Shown here: piece after piece, positions 41,313-51,397 of the stretch
Layout: the number at the start of each line of letters is the position of its first letter
Position numbering within the stretch: position 1 is the first letter of the stretch
Assembly (NCBI GenBank): GCA_000149225.2
Contig: CM000694.1
Span: 682,001-746,000 of the forward strand
DNA from: Lachancea kluyveri NRRL Y-12651
Taxonomy: Eukaryota > Ascomycota > Saccharomycetes > Saccharomycetales > Saccharomycetaceae
Direction of reading: 5' to 3'
Length of the DNA: 64,000 nt
The notes under the pieces: model-generated
Told to the model about the DNA's origin: nothing
What the model saw: the letters and a program-made list of their open reading frames with translations, nothing else
Database searches by the model: none
Made by a program: the position numbers and the translations under genes

Positions 41313-44300
41313 CTACATTTGAGGGATATGAATATCCAACTTTTCCCTAACGCTATTCTCCACCGGCTGCTTATCTTGGAAAATGCATTCAAAGTCAACA
41401 ATAAAAGGTTGTAGAATATTCACCGAAATGTTCAAAGTTGGTGAGAATACAATACATAAATTTCTTAAGTTCATCTTGTTGACAGAACTCTTTTGAGAAA
41501 TTTTGAGTAATAGCTCAAACAACACATACATCAAGGAAACGTTTTCTTGTGGGATGCTACCAGAATGCACTAATTCACGGAAGCTGAGAGCGATTTCCCC
41601 TTCGTCTTTCGCATTGTTTTCTACCACTGCTTTGAATTCAGAAAACATTTGGTCACCAAAAATTAAATGTGGTAGTTTTCTGAGGTACAACTTCAACAAA
41701 CCAGTCACCGTGTTTACATCCACATAGATACCACCACGACCTCCTGCATGGTTTTCTAAGTCCTCATGAGCAATGTTATTGTTATAATCGCACAAATCTA
41801 CATCATATTCTTCGTCAAACTGCTCCTGTAATGATTTTATTAGAGCACTGGAACCACTCAACCTAAATATCCCTTCTTCTTCAATACCGTGGTTTCGATA
41901 TAAGTATTCCAGGCAGCGATAAACGATACTGGGGATTTGGTGAAATCCTTGATAAGTGTGTGAGCTCAAAGAAAGACAATTCTTCAAATCTGAGCCAAAT
42001 ACAACATTGGTTTTTGATGATAAATTCATGCTTTGTAGCGATTTCGCAAATGAATTTTCCGTCTCTGTTTCTCCTTCAGGGGAGGACATCGGCTCGCCCT
42101 CATGCGTTACCGAGCTTGTAGAGGTAATGTTCAGTTTTTTGAAAGGAAAGAAACTTCTCATTCTATTTCTTCTGATTTCTTTATCGTCCTCCGATGGTGT
42201 GGCATCTGAAGTTTGAGAAGGAGATGGTAAGGCAGAATTATGTTGGTATTGCTGTAAATTAACCATAGGACCAATACCACCATAACCCAACTCCACTGCA
42301 GTATCGCCGCTGTTGTGATCGACGATACTAGAGTTTTCTGATTTGTTGTTTGTTGTCGCAAATAGTGGGTTCTCAACAAATTCGCTTAATACCGATACCC
42401 AAGATTCCCTCTCCTTGGAAGTTTCCGCACAGAAATAATATCTAGTGGTAGATGACAATCCACTTTTTTTGTGTTCATTAATAATAAAACCATTCTTGGT
42501 GCCATACCTATCATCAGGGAGGTTGGCCTGTAGCTCCATAGATGATTGAAGTAGCTTGATAGACTCACTTATCTGTCCCTGGTCGAGTAATTGCAAAGTT
42601 GGTCCATCGACAACACCATATCTTACTCTCCAATTACCACCGCTCCCTAAAGTTTTATTTTTTCTCATCAATAGTACACCTTCCTTCAATGATTCGCCGA
42701 TCCCAACTACAGGGATGGTGACCGTGTCCGTACTCATGAATCGTGCAATTCTTAACCCAACATTTGGTGGTAACTCCGGTATCAAGAATAAGGTTGTAAA
42801 GTAATCGTTCAGTCTTTCCCTTCTATAATCGACCTTAGCGGGAACATTTGTATTAAAAAGTTGCCTCTCTGGCAGTGGCGGTAGAGATAATGAATCGATA
42901 CATGGTTTCAAACACGTATCCAACTCATAGATTTTTTCTATCGTTTTGGAGAACTTGAAAATCTCTTTACCCGAGTTTCTATCTATTATACTGAATAAAA
43001 CGCCGGAATCATCAGAGCGGCTGTTTTCCATATCACTGTATAGTGTGCTTGCAATTTCCATGCGGATAGTTGAAAACTCCTCTGGTTGGATGAATAATGG
43101 TATATCTGACCTGATACTCCGTGCTGTTGACTGAGTATTCGTGCTGTTGTTACGTGCCAGTGGTTTGTTAGTGCTACCTTGTGAGAAATGAGGAGAAAAG
43201 GGCGTCTTTATGCTAGTTGTAGGGCTAGACGTGTGAGACGCTGTGCTGCTCACATCTTTTGCCAGTGTTTCTGTAGCTTTTCGTTGCTGCTGTGGATGCT
43301 GTGACGACGGTAGTGGCCGTATGCTTCCGTTGTACGATGACTGGGGAGAAAATGGTGTCTGTAAGCCACTTGCTGAAACTGATGCAGGTGATAAGTAAGA
43401 ACTCGACTCTTTGCTGAGAAGATCATGCTTCTCTAGTACATCAGTGTTTTTCATTTGTTGAGAGCTCGTATGCGATGGCAGTCTAAAAGTATTATTGGGT
43501 TTTGATAGTAGTACAGGTGACGCCAACGAAGGGGTGGTAGCCTGCAGTAGTTCTGGTTTTGGAGGCTCACTAAATGGGATAGAAGGTGGGATAGAAGTCG
43601 GTACAGAAGGCGGTGCAGAGGATGGAACAGAGAGTGGAATAGAGGGTGGAACAGAAGGCGGAGCAGGTGAAGAATCTTCTTCATCGCCAAAAGAGTTGTC
43701 CAACATTTCGGTAAAGCTATTCAAGTTTTGATTGTATGTCGGTGAAAACTCCATATCATTTTCGGTTTGCGACATTAGGTCTGGCAAAGGACTCTTGGGG
43801 TATATTTTTGATGGCGAGCCCTCCCCACTAGCATTATCAAATATCTGCTTTAGTGGAGAATGTAATTGGTTGTTTATGAGAGCAGTTACTCTATTAGCCC
43901 TTTGTGGAGAGCGCAGCATGTCAGAGCCGGGCGATGATGAGGCTGACCGCTGTTGAGTAGGCTTCTTTTTTGTGTTCGTAGGCGAAACGATAGATATCCT
44001 AGAAGTAGTATAGGTAACTGAAGTAGCAGGACTAGCTGAAACTTGTGCAGATGCGGTAGAAGCTGATTTTATTATTGCCAAGTCGCTTGGTGGTGGCATG
44101 TTTGCATGTGTGTTGTTTGGTGAACTTTTACTAACCACGATTTCTGCTGGTTGTTGTTGTGCTACAGGTGTAATTCCTGCCTTTTTGTCCAGTGAAAAGC
44201 TCGAAGGAGAGCGTGGCAAGGAACTCATAGATGGTGCTGCAGAAGCATTCAACGTTAAATTCTTGAGGTTCTTCCTTCTATCAGCAGATCTTGGCGGTAG

Positions 44301-44621
44301 CACCAAGGTATGCTTTTGACCTTGATCATCATCTGGTTGTTGCTCGTCCTGTTTCAAGTCAATACTAGATACTCTGTTTGCTTTCAATAGTTCTATCATG
44401 TTTGTCAAGCTCTGGATTTCAATTTCGTACTCATGTACTTGCAGCTTTAACTTGACATTCTCCTTAAACAATTCATCGTAGCTTGGTTGGTCGGCTGGGT
44501 CATTTCTTTTTTCGAAGGGTTCCAGGAGTTTATCTCTTTCTAGCGTATGATCGTTGTACTGTGCCAATAGTTGTAAAGTGCTAGAAGATTCATGGTTTTC
44601 GCCTCCAGTAGTTGGTGTCAT
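41313..44621 (-). CDS. BEM3: Rho GTPase-activating protein Bem3 (Cdc42 GAP)
   Basis: This 1102-residue protein matches Bem3 (YPL115C, 1128 residues), a GAP for Cdc42 that acts in bud-site polarity and septin assembly. A coiled-coil segment lies near residues 45-80 (YDELFKENVKLKLQVHEYE), followed by a long Ser/Pro/Thr-rich region, a PX domain (about 520-640, FSKTIEKIYELDTCLKP, PLPERQLF), a PH domain (about 665-780, GVLLMRKNK through RESWVSVLSEF) and a C-terminal RhoGAP domain (about 890-1090) with the arginine finger in GIFRLSGSS and the KLYLRKLPHLIF block. Tandem Ser/Pro repeats occur between PX and coiled coil. Frame is open to a GTG at 44675; the first ATG is 44621 (MTPTTGG). Confidence 0.95.
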   Translation of the reverse strand: MTPTTGGENHESSSTLQLLAQYNDHTLERDKLLEPFEKRNDPADQPSYDELFKENVKLKLQVHEYEIEIQSLTNMIELLKANRVSSIDLKQDEQQPDDDQGQKHTLVLPPRSADRRKNLKNLTLNASAAPSMSSLPRSPSSFSLDKKAGITPVAQQQPAEIVVSKSSPNNTHANMPPPSDLAIIKSASTASAQVSASPATSVTYTTSRISIVSPTNTKKKPTQQRSASSSPGSDMLRSPQRANRVTALINNQLHSPLKQIFDNASGEGSPSKIYPKSPLPDLMSQTENDMEFSPTYNQNLNSFTEMLDNSFGDEEDSSPAPPSVPPSIPLSVPSSAPPSVPTSIPPSIPFSEPPKPELLQATTPSLASPVLLSKPNNTFRLPSHTSSQQMKNTDVLEKHDLLSKESSSYLSPASVSASGLQTPFSPQSSYNGSIRPLPSSQHPQQQRKATETLAKDVSSTASHTSSPTTSIKTPFSPHFSQGSTNKPLARNNSTNTQSTARSIRSDIPLFIQPEEFSTIRMEIASTLYSDMENSRSDDSGVLFSIIDRNSGKEIFKFSKTIEKIYELDTCLKPCIDSLSLPPLPERQLFNTNVPAKVDYRRERLNDYFTTLFLIPELPPNVGLRIARFMSTDTVTIPVVGIGESLKEGVLLMRKNKTLGSGGNWRVRYGVVDGPTLQLLDQGQISESIKLLQSSMELQANLPDDRYGTKNGFIINEHKKSGLSSTTRYYFCAETSKERESWVSVLSEFVENPLFATTNNKSENSSIVDHNSGDTAVELGYGGIGPMVNLQQYQHNSALPSPSQTSDATPSEDDKEIRRNRMRSFFPFKKLNITSTSSVTHEGEPMSSPEGETETENSFAKSLQSMNLSSKTNVVFGSDLKNCLSLSSHTYQGFHQIPSIVYRCLEYLYRNHGIEEEGIFRLSGSSALIKSLQEQFDEEYDVDLCDYNNNIAHEDLENHAGGRGGIYVDVNTVTGLLKLYLRKLPHLIFGDQMFSEFKAVVENNAKDEGEIALSFRELVHSGSIPQENVSLMYVLFELLLKISQKSSVNKMNLRNLCIVFSPTLNISVNILQPFIVDFECIFQDKQPVENSVREKLDIHIPQM
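43560..43672 (-). repeat. Coding minisatellite of PPSxP-type units in BEM3
   Basis: Short degenerate tandem units encode repeated PPSVP, PPSIP, PSSAP and PTSIP motifs, about 15 to 30 bases each, inside the disordered region of BEM3. The reading frame is kept. Such tracts vary in length between strains. Confidence 0.75.
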
Positions 44622-44922
44622 TGTATCGTTGTTGCGTAGTGGTTGAAATACGTTAAAAACCCCTCTAACGTGCACCGTTGAAAGTGAATCTCAATTTTGG
44701 GAATATATCTCTAGAGAGTTTCAAGGGGAATGCAGAATCGCCAAGCCCTAGCACTTTGATCGTTAATTAAGAGTTACACTCAAACGGTTGAACGCACTTC
44801 CGGTGCCCACCTTCAGAAATTCGCGAGCTTTATCTCCCACAAGCGAAAAAAAAAAAGAGAAAATCAGCTCGTGGTTTTCTTTCTAACACAAATCACACAT
44901 GTAATTAAATACGATTAATGGG
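44622..44922. other. Intergenic: BEM3 promoter and SLK19 3' region
   Basis: These 301 bases lie between two minus-strand genes. They contain a poly(A) tract at about 44847-44857 and nothing gene-like. Confidence 0.4.
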
Positions 44923-47373
44923 TTATTTATTATTCAAGTCATCCCAAAGTTTGACTAATTCCAGTTTCTCGTTGCGCTCTGTAGCAAGTATCTTGTTAAG
45001 ATGTTCGACCTCCTCTTTGAGCGCAGCATTCTCTAGTTCTAGCTTATCAAGCTTCTCTTGATATTTGGTTTCGTACCCCTTCTTCAACATTTTGACCTTC
45101 TGTTCATGTTTTGAGGAATACTGAATGTACAAATCCTCTGCCAACAACTGTAGTCTCTTATTCGTATCATCTTCTTTCTCAGCAAGCTGGTTTTCTAACA
45201 GTTGGATTTTCTTGTTTAATTCTTCGTCAAGTGCCGAAGAGTGTGCCAGTTTTTGGACTTTCTCATTCAAGTCACAGTTTTTTGATTTAAATTCTTCCAA
45301 CTGTGATTTTAAAGTTGTATTCTCTGCTCCCAATTGACCTACTTCTTCTGAATTTTCCTTCAGCGTGGCTTGTAAAGATGTTAGTTTTTCGTGCAGGTCC
45401 TCTAAATCTGCCAGATGCTCAGCTTCCAAATTCCCACTCTTGAAATTGTTGCTTTCCAGTTCGATGGACAACTTCTCGCATTCTTTAGCTTTTTCTTCAA
45501 ACTTATCCTTCCACTCTTGAATAGTATCTTCACGAGCTTTTATAGACTCTTCTAATAGCATCTTCGATTGCTTTATTTCATCAATGTCTTGGGTGAACTC
45601 TGTAACTTCTGCAGTCTTGACCTCTAACTGATCTGTAGCTAGATCTAATTGTGTTTTTAGCTGGTACATTTGTTCTTTGTCTCTTTCACTGTTTTCTTTT
45701 AATTCTTCTAACTCGTAGTTCAGTTGCTTTAAGTCTTTGGCAAGTTGATCGTTCTCAGACATGTACTGTTTTAGCTTTTCTTGAGCCTCTTCACTTTCTC
45801 TACAGACGCCATCTTTGAATAGACTTAATTCCTCTCTTAAACCATCCCTCTCTCTGGAAAGTTCATCAATTTGTTGCTCCAACTCGCTCTGAGATTCTTT
45901 CCGCTTCTGTTGAGAATCTTTTAGCTTGGATTGAAATTCTTCCAGTAGCAAGTTTTTTTCACCAACGGCGGCTTCTAACTCTTTAAATTTTGCTTCATAT
46001 ACCGCTTCCTTTTTATTGAACTCCTGCTCAAGTAATTTACTTCTTTTGGCTTCCTCCTGTAGCCTCATGGCATGGGTTTCATAATTCTTGGTTTCTTCAT
46101 TTAATTGGCGTAATTGTTCCTCAGCCTGTACTTTCGACTCGCTTAATTGCTGGTTGAGCTTTGCTAGCTGAACATTTTCATCGATTTGTAACTGGAACTT
46201 TTCCTGTAAAATCTGTGCATTTTGATTCAACATTTTTACCTCGTTCTTAAATTCATTGTTACGACTCTTTAACTTGGCAATTCGTTCTTCTAGTTTTTCT
46301 TTGTCCTGCTTCATCAAATCAAGAGTTTCCTTTTGTTCCTCTAGCTGATCGTTTACGTTGTTTTGAGACACTTTATAAACTTTGTAATCGGCCTGCAAAG
46401 TTGTATATTTAATCCTTGTCGAGTCCAACTCTTGTGTTACTGAATCGTAATCTTGTGTCAGCTTTACTATGTTTTGATTTAACTGTCTAATTTTATCATT
46501 CTTTTGAGCAATGTCTTTTTCATACTGCTTTAACTCAAGGTTGAAATCTGCCTTTAACTGATGGAGGGTGGAGTTACCCTGGTGCGAGTGGCTTTTCAAC
46601 GGCGTTAGTGTTTCAAATTTGGAGACATCTATCAAGTTTGGGCTTGCTGGCGTTTGTTCTCGAAAACCACCTGAGCCAGCATTAGCTTGATGGGACAGAT
46701 CAGTGGCAGCATCACCCTCTTTAATCCCCATGAGTATTGCATCCTGTATATCCAACAAATCCTCATTGCTTTGCTTCATTGGGCTGGTCAAGTTACCAGA
46801 ATCCATCATTTCGATAAGTTGTGGGGAAGATGCAAGAGTTTCACCCTGTGTTAAAGGTTGCATCAACTTTGGGATTGTTTCCATATGCATCCTTTTCAAA
46901 GGAGGCTCTTGGCTTTCACTCTGTTCTGTAAGCACCGTGTTTTTTCCAGAAGTGTACTGGGAATCATCCAACTTGACTGGAGAGTGGTTCAATTTGATTT
47001 GGGCATCATTTATAGACTTTTCGCTATTGCTATCACTTCTTTTTTGGAAAATTTGGTTAACGTCCAACGTTTCCAAGGGGTGAGAGTCTATTTGGCCTTT
47101 AGCGGTTCGCGTAATGCAATCCAGCGAGAAATCTGCGGATTCACACCTGGCGGGTGAATAAAGCCTCATGATAGGTTCTGTTTTGTTTTCTTGGAATACC
47201 AACAGCTCGCCTCTGCCATCACATTCATCCATGGAACGCGATCTTTTGTTATTATTCGCGGTAGTTAGGCCATGTGGTACAACGCCACGAATGGTAGTCG
47301 TTCGAGGTGTCCGCTTAAGAGCCTGTGCATTCGGTTTGGTAGGCGTGGCTGTGATAATATCGAGGTCCATCAT
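44923..47373 (-). CDS. SLK19: Kinetochore and spindle protein Slk19
   Basis: This 816-residue protein matches Slk19 (YOR195W, 821 residues), a FEAR-network component that is cleaved by separase and stabilises the anaphase spindle midzone. The N-terminal 270 residues are disordered, with Ser/Thr-Pro sites and the basic stretch LKRTPRTTTIRG. From about residue 275 to the end the protein is one long, nearly unbroken coiled coil (for example LEQQIDELSRERDGLREEL). Identification relies on this architecture, on length and on position between BEM3 and TOA1, where YOR195 is expected. Two consecutive ATG codons start the frame. Confidence 0.88.
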   Translation of the reverse strand: MMDLDIITATPTKPNAQALKRTPRTTTIRGVVPHGLTTANNNKRSRSMDECDGRGELLVFQENKTEPIMRLYSPARCESADFSLDCITRTAKGQIDSHPLETLDVNQIFQKRSDSNSEKSINDAQIKLNHSPVKLDDSQYTSGKNTVLTEQSESQEPPLKRMHMETIPKLMQPLTQGETLASSPQLIEMMDSGNLTSPMKQSNEDLLDIQDAILMGIKEGDAATDLSHQANAGSGGFREQTPASPNLIDVSKFETLTPLKSHSHQGNSTLHQLKADFNLELKQYEKDIAQKNDKIRQLNQNIVKLTQDYDSVTQELDSTRIKYTTLQADYKVYKVSQNNVNDQLEEQKETLDLMKQDKEKLEERIAKLKSRNNEFKNEVKMLNQNAQILQEKFQLQIDENVQLAKLNQQLSESKVQAEEQLRQLNEETKNYETHAMRLQEEAKRSKLLEQEFNKKEAVYEAKFKELEAAVGEKNLLLEEFQSKLKDSQQKRKESQSELEQQIDELSRERDGLREELSLFKDGVCRESEEAQEKLKQYMSENDQLAKDLKQLNYELEELKENSERDKEQMYQLKTQLDLATDQLEVKTAEVTEFTQDIDEIKQSKMLLEESIKAREDTIQEWKDKFEEKAKECEKLSIELESNNFKSGNLEAEHLADLEDLHEKLTSLQATLKENSEEVGQLGAENTTLKSQLEEFKSKNCDLNEKVQKLAHSSALDEELNKKIQLLENQLAEKEDDTNKRLQLLAEDLYIQYSSKHEQKVKMLKKGYETKYQEKLDKLELENAALKEEVEHLNKILATERNEKLELVKLWDDLNNK

Positions 47374-47800
47374 AACACAATCCTATGGTGCTGTGGTACT
47401 ATTTCCTTTCAACTCGAGTGTAAACATACTAAGGACGGGCTCAAAACTTAAGCAATGGCGGATCAAGTCATCACGCGCAGCGTTACCCGGTACAGTTTAA
47501 AATCCTTACAAAGCTGCATGCTTCCGCTGGGGTATCAACGCACACCACACCACCTAATCATTACACTGTATCTAGAGCAGCACCAGCATTATTCCACACA
47601 CCATAGCCCATCATTATTCCATAGTTACTATATTATATGTGCTTTTTCGTCTAATATGTGACGGTGGTTCAGCTAAATCGCTATACAGGGTGAGGATTCT
47701 CTCTGGAAAAAAAAAAGTATAAATACGGAGAGCTTTATCGAGCACGTCCCCCCTCCTTCGGTAGAGCAGAAGCGAGGATAAAGAAGAAAGCATACAAGTG
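47374..47800. promoter_or_regulatory. Divergent promoter of SLK19 and TOA1 with Reb1-type site
   Basis: These 427 bases include TTACCCG at 47483-47489, which is a core Reb1 site on the minus strand, and a TATA-like stretch TATAAATA near 47719 about 80 bases before TOA1. No gene is visible inside. Confidence 0.55.
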
Positions 47801-48436
47801 ATGTCTAACTTAGAGGCATCTAGAGTTTATGAGACAGTTGTGGAGAGTGTTGTCAATGAAGTAAGGGAAGATTTCGAAAATGCTGGAATAGACGAACAGA
47901 CCCTGCAGGATCTGAGAAGGGTGTGGCAGTCTAAACTGAGCGATAGCGGGGTTTGCAAGTTTTCATGGGACCCTGAACCAGAACAGAGGAGTATAACCAC
48001 TGGTTTAGATCAACAGGTCTTGAAAGATGAGACCGGTAACGGATTGGTTCTACCCGGGTTAACCCAAGAAGAACACAGACAAGAGGGAGTTGAATCACAA
48101 GAGCAGGACGGGTCCGAGGCTAAACAAGAAATTGAACTGACTATGGATGATCCCAACGGTGAAATTGCACAGCAGCTGAAGTTACAGGCCAAGCAAGCCA
48201 AGAAAACTGCGTTGCTAGAGACTGATGAGATCAATTCCGATTTAGACGATTCTGAAGACGACTACTTGAATTCCTCTGGTGATGAAGAAACAGCAGACGA
48301 AAACATCGTATTGTGCTTATATGAAAAGGTACTGAGGGTTAAAAACAAGTGGAAGTGTAACTTAAAAGATGGTATCGCTACCATCAACCACAAGGATTAC
48401 GCATTCCAAAAAGCACAAGGTGAGAGCGAATGGTAA
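47801..48436 (+). CDS. TOA1: TFIIA large subunit Toa1
   Basis: This 211-residue protein matches Toa1 (YOR194C), the large TFIIA subunit that stabilises TBP on promoters. The N-terminal four-helix-bundle half is highly conserved (SRVYETVVESVVNEVREDFE and DEQTLQDLR). A short acidic, Gln-rich linker follows, then the C-terminal beta-barrel half with KTALLETDEINSDLDDSEDDYL, KNKWKCNLKDG and the end DYAFQKAQGESEW. It is notably shorter than S. cerevisiae Toa1 (286), because the linker is reduced by about 70 residues. ATG is at 47801; the codon just before is GTG. Confidence 0.95.
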   Translation: MSNLEASRVYETVVESVVNEVREDFENAGIDEQTLQDLRRVWQSKLSDSGVCKFSWDPEPEQRSITTGLDQQVLKDETGNGLVLPGLTQEEHRQEGVESQEQDGSEAKQEIELTMDDPNGEIAQQLKLQAKQAKKTALLETDEINSDLDDSEDDYLNSSGDEETADENIVLCLYEKVLRVKNKWKCNLKDGIATINHKDYAFQKAQGESEW

Positions 48437-48656
48437 TTATTTAAAGGTAGTCACGAAAAATAAAACTAAAAATAAACTGCAGGCGTTAATGTATATAAAA
48501 ACCAAAGAAAAACGTATTTGTACTATTCCACTAATTCTACTTTTTTCTCTCTTTTACTTCCTATCTTTTTTTTTTTTTTTTTTCCTTTTCCTTTGCTAAC
48601 AGTATTTTGGACCCAATTTTGGTAAGCGAGTTCGATATATAAATTATATTACTTGT

Positions 48657-49829
48657 CTAATTAACCGGAAAAATACCACGTTCGCCCTTAATTAGAACAC
48701 TCTCAATGTTGTCCAAGGTGACGATGGTTTGTTTAACCATGATATCAGCGACAGCACTACCTATGTGCGGCAAGACGGTAACATCCCACCTCTGAAAGAA
48801 TCTTGGATCAACAATCTCTTCTTCATTCTTAAAGACGTCTAGCCCAACACTGTTGACTTTCCCAGAATCTAAAGCTTCTAGTAATGCATTTTCATCAACG
48901 CAAGAGCCGCGCCCAACATTCACAATGCGAACACCGTTCTTACACTTGCTTAAGGTTTTTCTGTCTAATAGATCTTCTGTAGCGGAGTTACCTGGCAAAG
49001 CCATAACTACCAAATCTGCTTCTCCCCATACCTCTTTGTCATCCAAAGAACCGTGGAAGGTTGCATCATAGCCCAAAATACTTGTTGGGACAGGACCAGA
49101 CCTTTTATGATAATGAATGTTCATTCCAAGTCCTGCACTCAACCTTTTGCCAATTGCTTGTCCAATTGACCCAAATCCCAAGATCAATGCATTTTTCCCC
49201 GTGGGAGAATCAATTGACTTACCAGCAATAGTGAAATCTCTTGACAGGTTCAATGCCGCACTTTTTTCTGGCGAAACCCTCTCTGGAAAGCTCTGATTTT
49301 CAGAAAGAGGGTTCCCTGTTTCATGATCGATTAAAGCAAATCCAGGGATAGCTTCATGTTTAGAGCCGCCGAGGTAATCTCTGCATTTTTGGATATCACC
49401 TCTATTAGCGAACCTGAAGCAGTGTTCCCAAAAAGAAGTCATACGAAAACAGCTCAAGGTCAAATAAACAGCAATATCTGCCACATTATCGGCGGCATTG
49501 GGCCCGATATTACATAAAGCAATATCTTTCTCACGTAGCAACTTGCCGTCGATAAAATCTGTACCGACCCACGGAACAGCAATTACCTTCAAGGTAGAGG
49601 GAAAACAATCCAAGTACGGTGAGAGTCCACCCAGTTCACTGAAAAGCTCTTCAGTAACCCATATTGCTCCAATCTCTGAGCTGGCCAAATATTTTTTAAA
49701 CGCCTCGCGTGTTGTGATCTTATACTTGACAAAGTCAACGAGCTCCTCCATTCTTTTCCATTCTGGAGTATGGTCCGCAACATCTAATTTACACTTATAA
49801 GGTACTAAAACCTTTGGCTTAATTTTCAT
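48657..49829 (-). CDS. D-isomer-specific 2-hydroxyacid dehydrogenase (YPL113C-like)
   Basis: This 390-residue NAD(P)-dependent enzyme matches the uncharacterised S. cerevisiae YPL113C (396 residues) and the glyoxylate/hydroxypyruvate-reductase superfamily. The Rossmann motif is LGFGSIGQAIGKRL near residue 220. Catalytic residues fall in VNVGRGSCVDENALLEAL (Arg), DVFKNEEEIVDP (Glu) and LPHIGSAV (His). The first ATG is 49829; in-frame sequence upstream comes from a TATA/CATA microsatellite and lacks ATG. The enzyme's physiological substrate is not known. Confidence 0.92.
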   Translation of the reverse strand: MKIKPKVLVPYKCKLDVADHTPEWKRMEELVDFVKYKITTREAFKKYLASSEIGAIWVTEELFSELGGLSPYLDCFPSTLKVIAVPWVGTDFIDGKLLREKDIALCNIGPNAADNVADIAVYLTLSCFRMTSFWEHCFRFANRGDIQKCRDYLGGSKHEAIPGFALIDHETGNPLSENQSFPERVSPEKSAALNLSRDFTIAGKSIDSPTGKNALILGFGSIGQAIGKRLSAGLGMNIHYHKRSGPVPTSILGYDATFHGSLDDKEVWGEADLVVMALPGNSATEDLLDRKTLSKCKNGVRIVNVGRGSCVDENALLEALDSGKVNSVGLDVFKNEEEIVDPRFFQRWDVTVLPHIGSAVADIMVKQTIVTLDNIESVLIKGERGIFPVN

Positions 49830-49884
49830 TTCTTCGTTTGTTACTTTATTTTCAACATCCGTCCTCAGTATTTTCGATCCCGGA

Positions 49885-49921
49885 CTTATATATACACATA
49901 TGTATACACATATATATATAG
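49885..49921. repeat. TATA/CATA microsatellite upstream of the dehydrogenase
   Basis: An alternating purine-pyrimidine tract of TATA, CACATA and GTATA units ends about 55 bases upstream of the YPL113C-like ATG and may include its TATA element. Confidence 0.6.
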
Positions 49922-50039
49922 AACGTACGGCAAATTTGGAGATCAACGCAGCCAAATGCAGATTTCTTGCAAAATGGGAAAAATGGCACCCCGCAATCAA
50001 AACAAAAAAAAATATTGTATATATTACATTTGCGGATAG

Positions 50040-51221
50040 TTAACTAGATAGCTCCTTTTTAGCGGTGATCCATAGTTTTGAAAAACCCAACATACCAGAA
50101 AATAGTGATAGTAAGGCATAAGTACCCGGAGGAGTTTTCATATTGAAAACGTCGGTCGTGTCAGCAAGAAAGTCGAAACTTAGCCTAGTAATATCAAGAT
50201 ACAATATGTTCTTTTCATGCTGCAACTCCTGTAGCTGTTCTGTGGTCGAAATTTTTGTTGAGTTTTCCTGCTGTAAATCTTGTAATAGCTGTTGCTTTAT
50301 TGGAGAAGCACCACGGCCTTGTATTTTTGAAGAAAGCTCAACGGCACGCCTTTTCACTTGCAATTGAATTTCTAGTTCCAATTGCCTTTGTTTGATCTGT
50401 TGTAGAGTGCTCCACGCCTTTTTTAAACCCAATAGTATATCGTAGTACCAGGATAAGGCCTCGTGCTTACTGACCCAAGAGTAAAAAGGAGCATGTGACC
50501 AAACTTTGAACTTGTGAAGCAACACCAGCTCATCCATAATTCCGTAGTAAAGATCAATAAAATCACCGAGGGAGCCTTCATTCAGCCATAATTTGTTGAC
50601 CGCATTAAGCTTAGTCACGGAGTTTCCAGCTTTGGAAACATCCCGGACCGTGGTGCTCAGCTTGTTGCACATGCTTCTAACACGAAATGGAGTACCACCA
50701 AACCTTAAGATTTGCCTAAAAACACTCAAATTTGTGCTTATTATCGTAGCTTTATTTTCAAAGTTCTGAGAAAGAGCCACAAGTAAAATTTTAGAAATTG
50801 TCAACGGGTGTCTTAAAATCATATGCAAATTCAATTGGTTTAGAACTTTAGAGTAGTATGTCAGTACGCTGGGGTCCAAAACAGTAATTCTATGGCGGCT
50901 TTTACTGATGAATAGTTTCAGCAAATCGAGGACATATTTGGATATTTTTGCCAGTTTATCTTTCCCACCTAACGTACCAAACACCTTCTTTAGAATGTCG
51001 ATATTTTTAACGATAACTTGTACTTCATCCACGGAAGTACGTACCACTTCATCACGTGCCCCAGTCTTTCTTACTGGGCTAGGTGAAGCGGGTATCTCGT
51101 CCTCGGATACGTCTTTATCATCCAGCACAATTGGCGGATTGTTTTGTAGCATATGAAATTCGTCGACTAGTGTGTGAGGTGTGTAAAAATCAGGTTTCTC
51201 TATGTAACCAGTAGCGTCCAT
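50040..51221 (-). CDS. PEX25: Peroxisome biogenesis protein Pex25/Pex27
   Basis: This 393-residue protein matches the Pex11-related Pex25/Pex27 pair, peripheral peroxisomal membrane proteins that control peroxisome size and de novo formation. The Pex11-type region spans about residues 95-390, with RRAVELSSKIQGRGASP and KHEALSWYYDILLGLKKAW as recognisable segments. The N-terminus (MDATGYIEKPDFYTPHT) is polar, with a serine/proline patch. S. cerevisiae has PEX25 (YPL112C) and PEX27 (YOR193W) as duplicates; here one copy lies at the merged position next to the YPL113C-like gene and TOA1. The first ATG is 51221. Confidence 0.9.
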   Translation of the reverse strand: MDATGYIEKPDFYTPHTLVDEFHMLQNNPPIVLDDKDVSEDEIPASPSPVRKTGARDEVVRTSVDEVQVIVKNIDILKKVFGTLGGKDKLAKISKYVLDLLKLFISKSRHRITVLDPSVLTYYSKVLNQLNLHMILRHPLTISKILLVALSQNFENKATIISTNLSVFRQILRFGGTPFRVRSMCNKLSTTVRDVSKAGNSVTKLNAVNKLWLNEGSLGDFIDLYYGIMDELVLLHKFKVWSHAPFYSWVSKHEALSWYYDILLGLKKAWSTLQQIKQRQLELEIQLQVKRRAVELSSKIQGRGASPIKQQLLQDLQQENSTKISTTEQLQELQHEKNILYLDITRLSFDFLADTTDVFNMKTPPGTYALLSLFSGMLGFSKLWITAKKELSS

Positions 51222-51391
51222 GTTAGACAGCACTAAAAAAAAAGAGGTGAGAACGACTGTACCTACTGTCAAATTAGAAGGTTAGAAAAGCTATTCCCAA
51301 CAGGGCACACGCTAGGCGAAAGACTCATCATAGTCTCGATGATCAGTGTTTTCCAGGGGAAAAATTGGAGGCCGCGACAAAAATAAGTATC

Positions 51392-51397
51392 AAAAAA
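51392..51397 (-). terminator. Pol III terminator of initiator tRNA-Met
   Basis: Six T residues follow directly after the tRNA 3' end on the minus strand. Confidence 0.8.

Noticed and set aside
44126-44136. TACTAAC branchpoint-like sequence on the plus strand
   Set aside because: It lies inside BEM3 antisense coding sequence with no donor or exon structure.
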